Origin: Aquarana catesbeiana
Taxonomy: Eukaryota > Chordata > Amphibia > Anura > Ranidae
NCBI RefSeq assembly: GCF_042186555.1
Contig: NC_133334.1
Span: 209,007,942-209,071,941, forward strand
Direction: 5' to 3'
Length of the DNA stretch: 64,000 nt
Under the pieces are notes generated by a model that had not been told where the DNA came from, ran no database searches, and saw only the letters and a list, made by a program, of their open reading frames with translations. Shown piece by piece: positions 20,520 through 31,081 of the stretch. Numbering within the stretch: the stretch's first letter is position 1; the number at the start of each line of letters is the position of its first letter. The translations under genes and the position numbers were made by a program.

Positions 20520-21650
20520 GTGACATAAGCTTCTAAATGTTGTGCATAAAATGCCAGGACAGTTCAAAACCCCCCCAAATGACCCCATTTTGGAAAGTAG
20601 ACACCCCAAGCTATTTGCTGAGAGGCATGTCGAGTCCATGGAATATTTTATATTGCGACACAAGTTGCGGGAAAGAGACACATTTTTTTTTTTTTTTTTT
20701 TTTTTTTTGCACAAAGTTGTCACTAAATGATATATTGCTCAAACATGCCATGGGAATATGTGAAATTACACCCCAAAATACATTCTGCTGCTTCTCCTGA
20801 GTACGGGGATACCACATGTGTGAGACTTTTTGGGAGCCTAGCCACGTACGGGACCCCGAAAACCAAGCACCGCCTTCAGGCTTTCTAAGGGCGTGAATTT
20901 TTGATTTCACTCTTCACTGCCTATCACAGTTTCGGAGGCCATGGAAAGCCCAGGTGGCACAAACCCCCCCCCCAAATGACCCCATTTTGGAAAGTAGACA
21001 CCCCAAGCTATTTGCTGAGAGGTATAGTGAGTATTTTGCAGACCTCACTTTTTGTCACAAAGTTTTGAAAATTGAAAAAAGAAAAAAAAAAATGTTTTTT
21101 CTTGTCTTTCTTCATTTTCAAAAACAAATGAGAGCTGCAAAATACTCACCATGCCTCTCAGCAAATAGCTTGGGGTGTCTACTTTCCAAAATGGGGTCAT
21201 TTGGGGGGTTTTGTGCCACCTGGGCATTCCATGGCCTCCGAAACTGTGATAGGCAGTGAAGAGTGAAATCAAAAATTTTCACCCTTAGAAATCCTGAAGG
21301 CGGTGATTGGATTTTGGGGCCCCGTACGCGGCTAGGCTCCCAAAAAGTCCCACACATGTGGTATCCCCGTACTCAGGAGAAGCAGCTAAATGTATTTTGG
21401 GGTGCAATTCCACATATGCCCATGGCCTGTGTGAGCAATATATCATTTAGTGACAACTTTATGCAAAAAAAAAAAAAAAAAAAAAAAAGTGTCACTTTCC
21501 CACAACTTGTGTCAAAATATAAAATATTCCATGGACTCAATATGCCTCTCAGCAAATAGCTTGGGGTGTCTACTTTCCAAAATGGGGTCATTTTGGGGGG
21601 TTTTGTGCCACCTGGGCATTCCATGGCCTCCGAAACTGTGATAGGTAGTG
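20520..21650. repeat. Large imperfect palindrome within P1
   Basis: Centred near 21090. The left arm carries CCCCATTTTGGAAAGTAGAC at about 20583 and 20980; the right arm carries the inverse GTCTACTTTCCAAAATGGGG at about 21177 and 21568. A poly(T) run (about 20683-20708) is mirrored by poly(A) (about 21466-21488). Shorter direct copies of the right-arm unit, ~390 bp apart, continue to about 22010. P3 holds diverged copies at 36180-36900. Confidence 0.8.
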
Positions 21651-22461
21651 AGGAGTAAAATCAAAAATTTAGACCCTTAGAAATCCTGAAGGTGGTGATT
21701 GGTTTTCGGGGCCCCGTACGCGGCTAGGCTCCCAAAAAGTCCCACACATGTGGTATCCCCATACTCAGGAGAAGCAGCTGAATGTATTTTGGGGTGCAAT
21801 TCCACATAGGCCCATGGCCTGTGTGAGCAATATATCATTTAGTGACAACTTTTTGTAAATATTTTTTTTTTTGTCATTATTCAATCACTTGGGACAAAAA
21901 AAATAAATATTCAATGGGTTCAACATGCCTCTCAGCAATTTCCTTGGGGTGTCTACTTTCCAAAATGGGGTCACTTGGGGGGGTTTTGTACTGCCCTGCC
22001 ATTTTAGCACCTCAAGAAATGACATAGGCAGTCATAAACTAAAAGCTGTGTAAATTACAGAAAATGTACCCTAGTTTGTAGACGCTATAACTTTTGCGTA
22101 AACCAATAAATATACGCTTATTGACATTTTTTTTACCAAAGACATGTGGCCGAATACATTTTGGCCTAAATGTATGACTAAAATTTAGTTTATTGGATTT
22201 TTTTTATAACAAAAAGTAGAAAATATCATTTTTTTTCAAAATTTTCGGTCTTTTTCCGTTTATAGCGCAAAAAATAAAAACCGCAGAGGTGATCAAATAC
22301 CATCAAAAGAAAGCTCTATTTGTGGGAAGAAAAGGACGCAAATTTCGTTTGGGTACAGCATTGCATGACCGCGCAATTAGCAGTTAAAGCGACGCAGTGC
22401 CAAATTGGAAAAAGACCTCTAGTCCTTAGGCAGCATAATGGTCCGGGGCTCAAGTGGTTAA

Positions 22462-23896
22462 CCACTTCCGGACCGCCGGCGGTTCGGTTTCCGATAATAG
22501 TGGTCTCTGCGGCGGATTCGCCACAAGATCACTTTTATTGGTGGCGGGAGAGGGCCCCCCCTCCCAACACGCTCCAGTGCCCTCCGCCGCTTACCAGAGC
22601 CATCGGCAGCGAGGGGGGCGATCGGATGCTCTTCCTTGCTGGGTATGGAGACGAGTGAGGGGCGGAAGCGATGTCAAAACGTCATTTCCGCCCATATCTC
22701 TTAAAGGGACATTTTTTTAAAAAAATTTTAAATGACAACATTTTTTTTATTGCATTTTAGTGTAAATATGAAATCTGAGGTCTTTTTGACAACAGATCTC
22801 ATATTTAGGAGGTCCTGTCATGCTTTTTTTCTATTAGGGCCCTTTCACACTGGGGCGGCGTCGGCGGTAAAGCGCCGCTATTGTAAGCGGCGCTTTACCG
22901 TCGGTATGCAGCCGCTAGAGGGGCAGTTTTACCCCCCTGCTAGCGGCCGAGAAATGGTTAAAAACCACTGCAAAGCGCCTCTGCAGAGGCGCTTTGCCAG
23001 CGGTATAGCTGCGCTGTCCCATTGATTTCAATGGGCAGGAGCGGTGAAGGAGCGGTATACACTCCGCTCCTTCACCGCTCCAAAGATGCTGCTAGCAGGA
23101 CTTTTTTACCGTCCTGCCAGCGCACCGCTCCAGTGTGAAAGCCCTCAGGGCTTTCACACTGGAGACAAAGCAGCGGCACATTCGGGTCGGTTTGCAGGCA
23201 CTATTATTAGCGCAATAGCGCCTGCAAACCGCCCCAGTGTGAAAGGGCCCTTACAAGGGATGTTTACATTCCTTGTAATAGGAATAAAAGTGACAATTTT
23301 GTTTTTTTAAAAGAACAGTGTAAAAATAAAAGGTAAAATAAATAAGAAAAAAAAATGTTAAGCGCGCCCCGTCCCATCTAGCCCGCGTGCAGAAGCAAAC
23401 GCATACGTGAGTAGAGCCCACATATGAAAACAGTGTTCAAACCACACATGTGAGGTATCGCCACAATTGGTAGAGCAAGAGCAATAATTCTAGCCCTAGA
23501 CCTACTCTGTAACTCAAAACATGCAACCTGTAGAATTTTTTAAACGTCGCCTATGGAGATTTTTAAGGATAAATGTTTGTCGTCATTCCATGAGCGGGCG
23601 CAATTTTGAAGCGTGACATGTTGGGCATTATCTTTCACAATATAAAAAAATTGGGCTAACTTTACTATTGTCTTATTTTTTTTTATTAAAAAAAGTGTAT
23701 TTTTTCAAAAAAAGTGCGCTTGTAAGACCGCTGCGCAAATACGGTGTGACAGAAAGTATTGCAATGATCGCCATTTTATTGTCTAGGGTGTTAGAAAGAA
23801 AATGTATAATGTGGTGGTTCTAAGTAATTTTCTAGCAAAAAAAAATTTTTGACTTGTAAACAACAAATCTCAAAAAGAGGCTCGGTCCTTAAGTGG
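22462..23896. mobile_element. TTAA element P2, piggyBac-like, non-autonomous
   Basis: Begins CCACTTCCGGACCGCCGG after the TTAA shared with P1 (22458-22461) and ends CCTTAAGTGG before TTAA (23897-23900). No ORF of note. A family B-like MITE (22837-23250) interrupts it. An inverted, uninterrupted relative lies at 57890-59069. Confidence 0.75.
22837..23250. mobile_element. Harbinger-type MITE with GGGCCCTTTCACACTGG ends
   Basis: Inverted ends GGGCCCTTTCACAC(TGG) flanked by TTA (22834-22836, 23251-23253). The interior has alternating GC-rich inverted blocks (AGCGCCGCT, GGAGCGGTG) and no ORF. Confidence 0.75.
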
Positions 23897-24950
23897 TTAA
23901 ACTAAATCTCTCTAAAACTCTCCAATTTACAAGCTGACCTCAATGCTCTGTCTAATTGGGCGACTATGTGGCAGATGAGGTTTAATGTTGAGAAATGTAA
24001 AGTTATGCACTTGGGGGCTAAGAATATGCATGCATCATACATACTAGGGGGAGTACAACTGGGGGAATCCGTAGTGGAGAAGGATCTGGGGGTTTTGGTA
24101 GATTATAAGCTCAATAATAGCATGCAATGCCAAGCTGCGGTTTCCAAAGCGAGCAAAGTCCTTTCTTGTATTAAGAGAGGTATGGACTCCAGAGAGAGAG
24201 ATATCATTTTCCCCCTGTAAAAATCATTAGTAAGACCTCATCTGCAATATGCAGTTCAGTTTTGGGCACCAGTTCTCAAAAAGGATATCGGGGAACTGGA
24301 GAAAGTACACAGAAGGGCAACCAAACTGATATGAGGCATGGAGGAGCTCAGCTATGAAGAAAGATTAGAGGAACTGAATTTGTTCACTCTTAAGAAGAGG
24401 AGAATAAGGGGGGATATGATCAACATGTTCAAATATATAAGGGGTCCATATAGTGAACTTGGTGTTGAGTTATTCTCTTTACGGTCAACACAGAGGACAA
24501 GGGGGCACTCTTTACGTCTTGAGGAAAAGAGATTTAATCTCCAAATATGGAAAGGTTTCTTCACAGTAAGAGCTGTGAAAATGTGGAATAGACTCCCTCC
24601 AGAGGTGGTTCTGTCCAGTTCAGTAGATTGCTTTAAGAAAGGCCTGGATGCTTTCCTAAATGTACATAATATAACTGGGTACTAACATTTATAGGTAAAG
24701 TTGATCCAGGGAAAATCCGATTGCCTCTTGGGGGATCAGGAAGGAATTTTTTCCCCTGCTGTAGCAAATTGGAGCATGCTCTGCTGGGGTTTTTTACCTT
24801 CCTCTAGATCAACTGTGGGTATAGAATTGGGTATATTGGATTGTACGATAGAGTTAGGACTGCAGATAATACTGGGGTGCCATGTCGCGGCCTCTGCAAC
24901 TTACATATGTATTTGCAAACGTGTGCAAACTAAACCCCTGTTTTTAACAT
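23897..24950 (+). pseudogene. CR1-like LINE 3' end, preceded by the L2 right fragment
   Basis: 23898-23917 continues the split L2 (KLNLSKT). From about 23930 a CR1 frame begins: QADLNALSNWATMWQMRFNV, then EKCKVMHLGAKN, then EKDLGVLVDYKLNN, a stop at ~24220, then HLQYAVQFWAP, another stop, and SYEERLEELNLFTLKKRRIR to WNRLPPEVVLSSSVDCFKKG (ending ~24684). This is the part downstream of the RT catalytic centre. The 3' UTR runs to the MITE at 24960. At least two stops make it dead. Confidence 0.85.
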
Positions 24951-24959
24951 AAACTGTTA

Positions 24960-25393
24960 TGCCCCGTACACACGGTCGGATTTTCCGACGGAAAATGTGT
25001 GATAGGACCTTGTTGTCGGAAATTCCGACCGTGTGTAAGCTCCATCACACATTTTCCATCGGATTTTCCGACACACAAAGTTGGAGAGCAGGATATAAAA
25101 TTTTCCGACAACAAAATCCGTTGTTGGAAATTCCGATCGTGTGTACATAAATCCGACGGACAAAGTGCCATGCATGCTCAGAATAAATAAAGAGATGAAA
25201 GCTATTGGCCACTGCCCCGTTTATAGTCCCGATGTACGTGTTTTACGTCACCACGTTTAGAACGATCGGATTTTCCGACAACTTTGTGTGTCCGTGTGTA
25301 TGCAAGACAAGTTTGAGCCAACATCCGTCGGAAAAAATCCTAGGATTTTGTTGTCGGAATGTCCAAACAAAGTCCGACCGTGTGTACAGGGCA
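24960..25393. mobile_element. Harbinger MITE, family A
   Basis: TGCCCCGTACACACGGTCGG to CCGACCGTGTGTACAGGGCA, 434 bp, flanked by TTA (24957-24959, 25394-25396). Ends and subterminal motifs match the 7.95-kb Harbinger. Confidence 0.9.
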
Positions 25394-25601
25394 TTAGACA
25401 GGATCAATGCAGTTTGTTGCAGGCTTGCTGGTAAGTTGAGCTGGGAGTCTTTTTTTTTTCTTTTTTTTCTTTTTGTTTGACATGCATCGCCCTTCCATGT
25501 GCTCCTTGCTATTAAGGCCAGTTATAGGTTGGGGCAGTTGCCATTTGTTTGTGCCTTTTTACATCCATGTGAATGAGCCCTAAACGTTTTATTAACCTTA
25601 A

Positions 25602-25982
25602 GGGCCGGTTCACACTGCTGCATGGTACAAGTCCGCATGTGATTCGCACCGCACTGCAGTGCAAATCACATGCGATGTCCGTGCAATGCAAATTCAGCCA
25701 TACAGATGGCTGAATTTGCATTGCATTCGGACCAAACTTGCACAGGATCCCTTTTTTGGTCCACAGCAGAATCGGATCGCATGGGTCCCATGTGATCCGA
25801 TTCCTGTCCAAGTTTGCAGATCACACTGCGATATGCAAACTGATTTGGGGTTGTCATTAACTTTTAATCGACACTCCTAGCAGTTCGCATAGGGCAGTGT
25901 GAACTGCCGCCGGGAGACATGCGATGCGGGAACCCGCAGTGGATTCGCAGGGTTCCCGCATCGCAGCAGTGTGAACCGAGCC
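25602..25982. mobile_element. Harbinger-type MITE with GGGCCGGTTCACAC ends
   Basis: GGGCCGGTTCACACTGC / GCAGTGTGAACCGAGCC ends (one mismatch), flanked by TAA (25599-25601, 25983-25985). No ORF. Confidence 0.7.
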
Positions 25983-26665
25983 TAAAGTATAACTAAAGCC
26001 AAAACGTTTTTTTTTTATAAAGTGGAAAACCCCGGTCAAGCTTTTGTCTGTGCCCCCATTAGGGAGATTCACTCTCTCTATTTGTCCTGTTTACCATTAT
26101 AACAACAAAACCTGGGGAATGCCCAGGAAAAAACTCCAAGCCTACGTACCACCAGCTCGCAGACAACCAATTGACCTGTCTAACAGTATGCGTTAAAAAC
26201 AGGGGTTCAGTCCGCACGCATTTGCAAACGCATGCGAGAGCCACGTCACGGCACCCTGTAATCTGTGGTCCTAACACTAAAATTTGGGTGGAGGCACATG
26301 CATTCTAATGGATAAGTGAGGGCAGGTGGACTGAAGGGAGCCCACCCCTTCTTAAAGGTACAGGGCACACCAGACACCCAGCAAATAGCAAAGGTTACCA
26401 TTATCACCAAATGTCAAAGTGAAAAAGATCACATATGTATTATTACTTATCAATAAAAGTATTAGTACTTGTTATTACTTATCTCGGCCACCCTATGTAC
26501 TTTCCATCAAAGAACATGATTAACCGCTTGCCGACATCTCTATAGCCGAATGACGGCTGCTGCGCAGTCGGATAACTCTGGGAGGGCGTACATTGACTTC
26601 CTCCCAGAATTCTGCTTCAGCACGCCCCCCTGGGGCGCTCACCCGGGAATATCTGTGACCGCCGG

Positions 26666-28051
26666 TGTGACGAACGCGGGTGTCAGATCCCTGCCCTCCT
26701 CGCTAACTCGCGACAAAGGACCGGCCAACCTCACACCACGCTGTCACTTACGTAACAATGCCACTCTCAGCTGCGCCCAGCACAAAGATTTTCCAGCTTG
26801 CAGGACCACAATCTAGGTGCGAGCAGCCTGAGAGTGATTGTCACTGGGCTAATTACACAATTAACCCTTTAACTGCCACCACCCCCGTTTAAAAGACCGA
26901 GCCGGGGGAGACTCGTAATTTAGCAATACCAATTATAATTTTAGAATAAGCGTCTGCCACACACACTGTCACCACAGACAGGTCTGCTCAGAGTCTTACT
27001 CTACAACAGTAGCGCCCTTCAAGAGGCAGGTTCGTTTATAGCTTGCATTAAGAGCTTTAGAGACAAGGTTAACACTTTTCAACATAAGGGTTTATTATGA
27101 AAAGGTCAAAGTTGATGCAAATAAAATATTTACAGAAAAAAGATGTTTCAAAAGATAAAGACAATATACAGCCACAAAGCAATAAGGTAGAATTGGGAAG
27201 AAAGAATACTTGCAATTAATGTCCAAGGGTTGATCAGAGTTCGATCGATGAGCTAGGTAATTGGTTCTCGACTTGGCAGATGTTTCTTCTTGGATGGTAA
27301 AAGGAGAACTGACCATTGTCTTGGCATCTCCTCTTTTCTGTCAAATCAAAAGGGGTGTTGACAGCGACCAGTAACCAATCATCTGGTCAGCTGGTGTAGG
27401 GGTTGGTTGCTGGGAGGTGTCTACACTCATGACCACGTCCCAGGTACATTTTGTAATACATGTTCATATATCTGCATCTATAGTGTTTACAGACTCCAAA
27501 TATCCATATTCTTATTCAACTTGAGATTTCCTTCAAAACAAGTCTAAACATGCTATGTCTATAACGTATAGCCTGCTTTGGAGGAATAAGTGGTCCCAGG
27601 GGTTTCCCATATGACCTGACATAGGGGTGTCTGGACTTGAAACGTTCCATATTATCTGAGGAAGCTAAATATGTCCAGATTATGTCTGTGCTATTACTAA
27701 GTCAGAAGTTATGAAACATGCTGAAATTTCATACTTATTCTAGTGAGGTGTATTCAGAAGACTTTACGACCTAGACCTGTTTGTTCTCTGAGTGGGGAGG
27801 GTGACAGTTTTACGACAGGCCTGAACACTGCCCTTACAACAAATGTTTTTCTACTGACTTAGCCTGGCTCTGTTTTCTCTGTTGAGATAACCTTTTCTGT
27901 TGAACTTAAAAAGCTTTGAATTCCTAAGGTGGGGAAGACGGAGTTCAGAGTTCTCTGTGAGGTTACATGGTTAGCAAAACTGTCATGGCTACTTCCACAC
28001 AAGATGGCAGCTAGCTACAGCTTGTCATGTCCCGTACTTGATATCGTTACA
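26666..28051 (-). repeat. 3' LTR of the Gmr1 element
   Basis: 1386 bp. Differs from the partner at about 26879 (GCC versus GTC in the partner); I saw no other difference on reading both through. Confidence 0.93.
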
Positions 28052-28066
28052 CCTCCCCCCTTAGGT
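28052..28066 (-). promoter_or_regulatory. Polypurine tract
   Basis: On the minus strand CTAAGGGGGGAGG directly abuts the 3' LTR; it should prime plus-strand DNA synthesis. Confidence 0.75.
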
Positions 28067-28891
28067 GGTTGCATGGGAGGGAACTACAATTTCCCTCCTG
28101 ACGCAACCGACTCCTGCGGGCTCGGCTTGTCGTGACAGCCCATCAGCATTGCCATGGGCGCTGCCTTTCTTATGCTGGATGGTGAAATCGTATTGCTGAA
28201 GAATTAGGCTCCACCGAAGTAGTTTGCCATTCTCCCCAGCAACACGATTTAGCCAGCTCAAGGGATTGTGATCCGTGATCACAGTGAAGTGCCGTCCATA
28301 AAGGTACGTTTGTAACTTCTGGAGAGCCCACACGATCGCAAGACACTCCTTTTCGATCGTGGCATATGCTACTTCCCTGGGAAGCAGCTTCCTGCTCAGG
28401 TAGAGGATGGGATGCTCCTCTCCGGCCTCGTCCACCTGGCTCAGGACTGCACCCAATCCAAAGGCAGAGGCATCCGTCTGCACAAGGAAACGGCGGGTGA
28501 AGTCTGGAGCCTGCAGCACAGGTGCGCTGGCCAGCGCCTCCTTCAAGGCCTGAAATGCCTGCTCACATTCTGGTGTCCAAGACACCACCTTGGGCAGTTT
28601 CTTTTTGGTTAGGTCAGTCAGAGGTTTGGCCAGGCTACTATAGTTACATACAAATTTCCTATAGTAGCCAGCGGTCCCCAAGAAAGACATAACCTGCTTT
28701 TTGGTTTGAGGGGTAGGCCAGGCCAGGATGGCCTCAACCTTCCCTGTCTCGGGTTTCAGGGTACCTCCTCCTACCTGGTGTCCCAAGTACTGCACATCAG
28801 TCATGCCAATCTGACACTTACTGGGTTTGACAGTCAGATTGGCGGCTGTCAGTTGGTCTAGGACCTGTGACAGGTGCACCAGGTGTTCTTC
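28061..28891 (-). pseudogene. Gmr1 pol: RT C-terminus and RNase H
   Basis: Same frame as the upstream integrase-RT block, from which it is separated by TGA at 28892-28894. It contains the RT thumb region (KPSKCQIGMTDVQYLGHQVG), the Gypsy linker (GTAGYYRKFVCNYSSLAKPL) and RNase H with FLVQTDASAFGLGAVLSQ, ATIEKECLAIVWAL and TDHNPLSW, ending near HGNADGLSRQ. The catalytic Asp and Glu of RNase H are visible. The C-terminus at 28061 runs to the polypurine tract. The stop would prevent translation unless read through; nothing by eye indicates a readthrough signal. Confidence 0.9.
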
Positions 28892-30349
28892 TCAGGTAGG
28901 GCTGAACACGGCGATGTCATCCAAGTAGGCTACGGCAAAGGTTTCCAGCCCCTCCAGTAAGTCATTCATGACTCTCTGGAAGGTAGCTGGGGCATTCTTC
29001 ATCCCAAACGGCATGACGGTAAACTCGAACAATCCGAATGGGGTGATGAAGGCCGACTTTTCCCGAGCCTCAGGGGCCAGAGGAATTTGCCAGTACCCCC
29101 TGCTCAGATCCATGATTGTTATATAACGGGCGGCCGCCAGCCTATCTAACAACTCATCAATCCGGGGCATAGGGTAGGCATCTGCAGTAGTGATGGCATT
29201 CAGCTTCCGGTAGTCCACACAGAACCTGGTCGTCTGGTCCTTTTTGGGAACCAAGACTACTGGGGACGCCCAGGCACTGTGGGACTTCTGAATCACCCCC
29301 AGCTGCAGCATTTCCTCCACCTCCCTTTTCATGTCGGCCAGCACCTCCAGGGAGACGCGATAGGCCGACTGTTTAATGGGGGGATGTGCCCCGGTGTCCA
29401 CCTGGTGGACAGCGAGGTGTGTCCTCCCAGGTTTTCCCGTAAACCTGCTACCATGTACTGCCAGCACTCCCTTCAGTCCAGGTACCTGGGTGGGGGTAAG
29501 ATTGGAGTTTATCAGGAGTTCTGAGTCTACCTCCCTGGTGTCTGCTAGCAGGTCCAGAAGTGGATCAGCCTCCTCGGGCTCTGGCCTGCTGCAGACCGGC
29601 ATGACATAGGCCGTGCGCTCATGATGGGCTTTGATCATGTTAACATGAATGGCCTTCTGCCGTCTACGCCCTTCTCCCAACCTGACCAAGTAGGTGACAT
29701 CATTCAGACGCTGGGTGATGGTGTACGGGCCTTCCCATGCTGCTTGGAGCTTGTTCTGCCGCAGGGGAAGCAGAACATACACCTTCTGACCAATGTCATA
29801 GGTCCGCTCCCTAGCATTACGGTCATACCACTCTTTCTGCCTGGTCTGGGCCTGGGTCATGTTCTCCCGCACCATTTCCACCAGCGTCTCCATTTTATCT
29901 CTGAATTTTAGGACATAATCCACAACCGAGACCTTTGAGTCGGCAATCTTGCCCTCCCAGTTCTCACGGATTAGGTCCAGGGGTCCTCTTACCCTCCGTC
30001 CGTACAAAAGTTCAAATGGCGAAAAGCCTGTGGACTCCTGAGGCACCTCTCTGTAAGCAAAAAGCAGATGAGGCAGATATCGTTCCCAGTCCTTACCCTG
30101 GGAGTGCACAAAGGTGCACAACATTTGTTTCAAGGTTCCATTGAAACGCTCGCACAAACCGTTCGTTTGTGGGTGATAAGGACTGGCCATGATATGCGTC
30201 ATCTGTATTTTTCGACAGAGAGCTTGCATCAAGTCGGACACAAACTGAGGGCCTTGATCGCTAATGAGCTCAGCCGGGAATCCCACTCTTGTGAAGATTC
30301 CCAGCAGAGCATCAGCGACCTTGTCTGCCCGGACGCAGGAGAGAGCCAC
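28892..30349 (-). pseudogene. Gmr1 pol: integrase core, GPY/F module and reverse transcriptase
   Basis: Begins just after the frameshift. Integrase: second Asp in LISDQGPQF and Glu in NGLCERFNGT; the first Asp (VDIIGPL) lies in the upstream frame. The GPY/F module is seen as WEGPYTITQRL. A linker follows, then RT: GVIQKSHSAWASPVVLVPKK, FCVDYRKLNAITTADAYPMP, FGLFEFTVMPFGMKNAPATF and the catalytic AYLDDIAVFS. There is no protease or RNase H between integrase and RT, which establishes the unusual order within one reading frame. Ends at TGA 28892-28894 where a sense codon is expected. Confidence 0.93.
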
Positions 30350-31046
30350 CGCCTCCGGATAACGCGTGGCATAGTCGACAACTGTAAGGATAAAACTTTG
30401 CCTGAACTGCTAGGGATGGCCAAAGGCCCAATGATATCCACTGCCACCCTCTTAAAAGGTTCGTCAATCACAGGCAAAGGTTTTAGCGGAGCCCTGTGTA
30501 CATCCCCTGCCTTGCCAACTCGCTGGCAGGTAACACAGGACCGACAGTAGTCAGCTATGTCAGCGAGCATTGTAGGCCAATAAAAGTTATGTATCAACCG
30601 CCCTCGGGTCTTAGTGATCCCCAAGTGCCCTGCGAGGGGAATCTCATGAGCCACTTTTAGCAGCTGTCCCCTAAATTGACTGGGTACAACCAGCTGCCTG
30701 CTACCTAGGTCAGCCTCATTCCCCTCTGCAGGCATATTTTCTCTGTACAGTTTACCTTTGTCCCAATAGACCTTTTGTTTGTCATTCTCTGCAGGGGGGC
30801 GATCAGCTAGACTCCTGAGCTGTGCTAGTGTTTGGTCTGTCTGCAGTGCTGTTTCAAAGGCGGAACAACAGGTCCCAGCCAGCAGTCCTGTGGCAAACAT
30901 GGACAGCTGCTGAGGCTCAACAGAGGTGGAGTCCACTGGGTCAGAACAGGGAGAGGGCCCAGAGACCTCCTCCTGCTGTTCTGCGACCAGGGCCTGCACC
31001 TCGGCTGCCTTTGCAGCACTGCGAGTGACCACCAATACTGGCAATG

Positions 31047-31081
<35 letters not shown>

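Larger units (their letters stand above)
16593..22457 (+). mobile_element. piggyBac-type element P1 (5.9 kb) with deleted transposase
   Basis: Starts CCACTTAATGACCGCC after TTAA (16589-16592) and ends GGGGCTCAAGTGG before TTAA (22458-22461). Interior, left to right: a degenerate ~130-160 bp repeat (about 17145-17480), a ~350-bp tandem repeat (17487-18545), a piggyBac transposase remnant (18546-18985), a spacer with CT and poly(A) runs, and a large palindrome (20520-21650) with further tandem copies to ~22010. The last ~200 bp (including CCGCAGAGGTGATCAAATAC) recur at the right ends of P3, P4 and P5, and in part of P8. TTAA duplication plus piggyBac coding remains support the superfamily. Confidence 0.8.
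24857..26275. repeat. Inverted-arm repeat holding two MITEs
   Basis: GTTAGGACTGCAGAT...ACCCCTGTTTTTAACATAAACTG (24857-24956) continues after the MITE at about 25397. Its inverse occurs at about 26140-26275 (CAGTATGCGTTAAAAACAGG...GTCCTAAC). Arms are ~80% alike by eye. The MITEs at 24960-25393 and 25602-25982 lie in the left arm and loop. It may overlap the CR1 3' UTR at its left. Confidence 0.55.

Noticed and set aside
27095..27316. 73-codon ORF present identically in both Gmr1 LTRs
   Set aside because: Its duplication is due to the LTRs; no domain, and it lies in non-coding LTR sequence.
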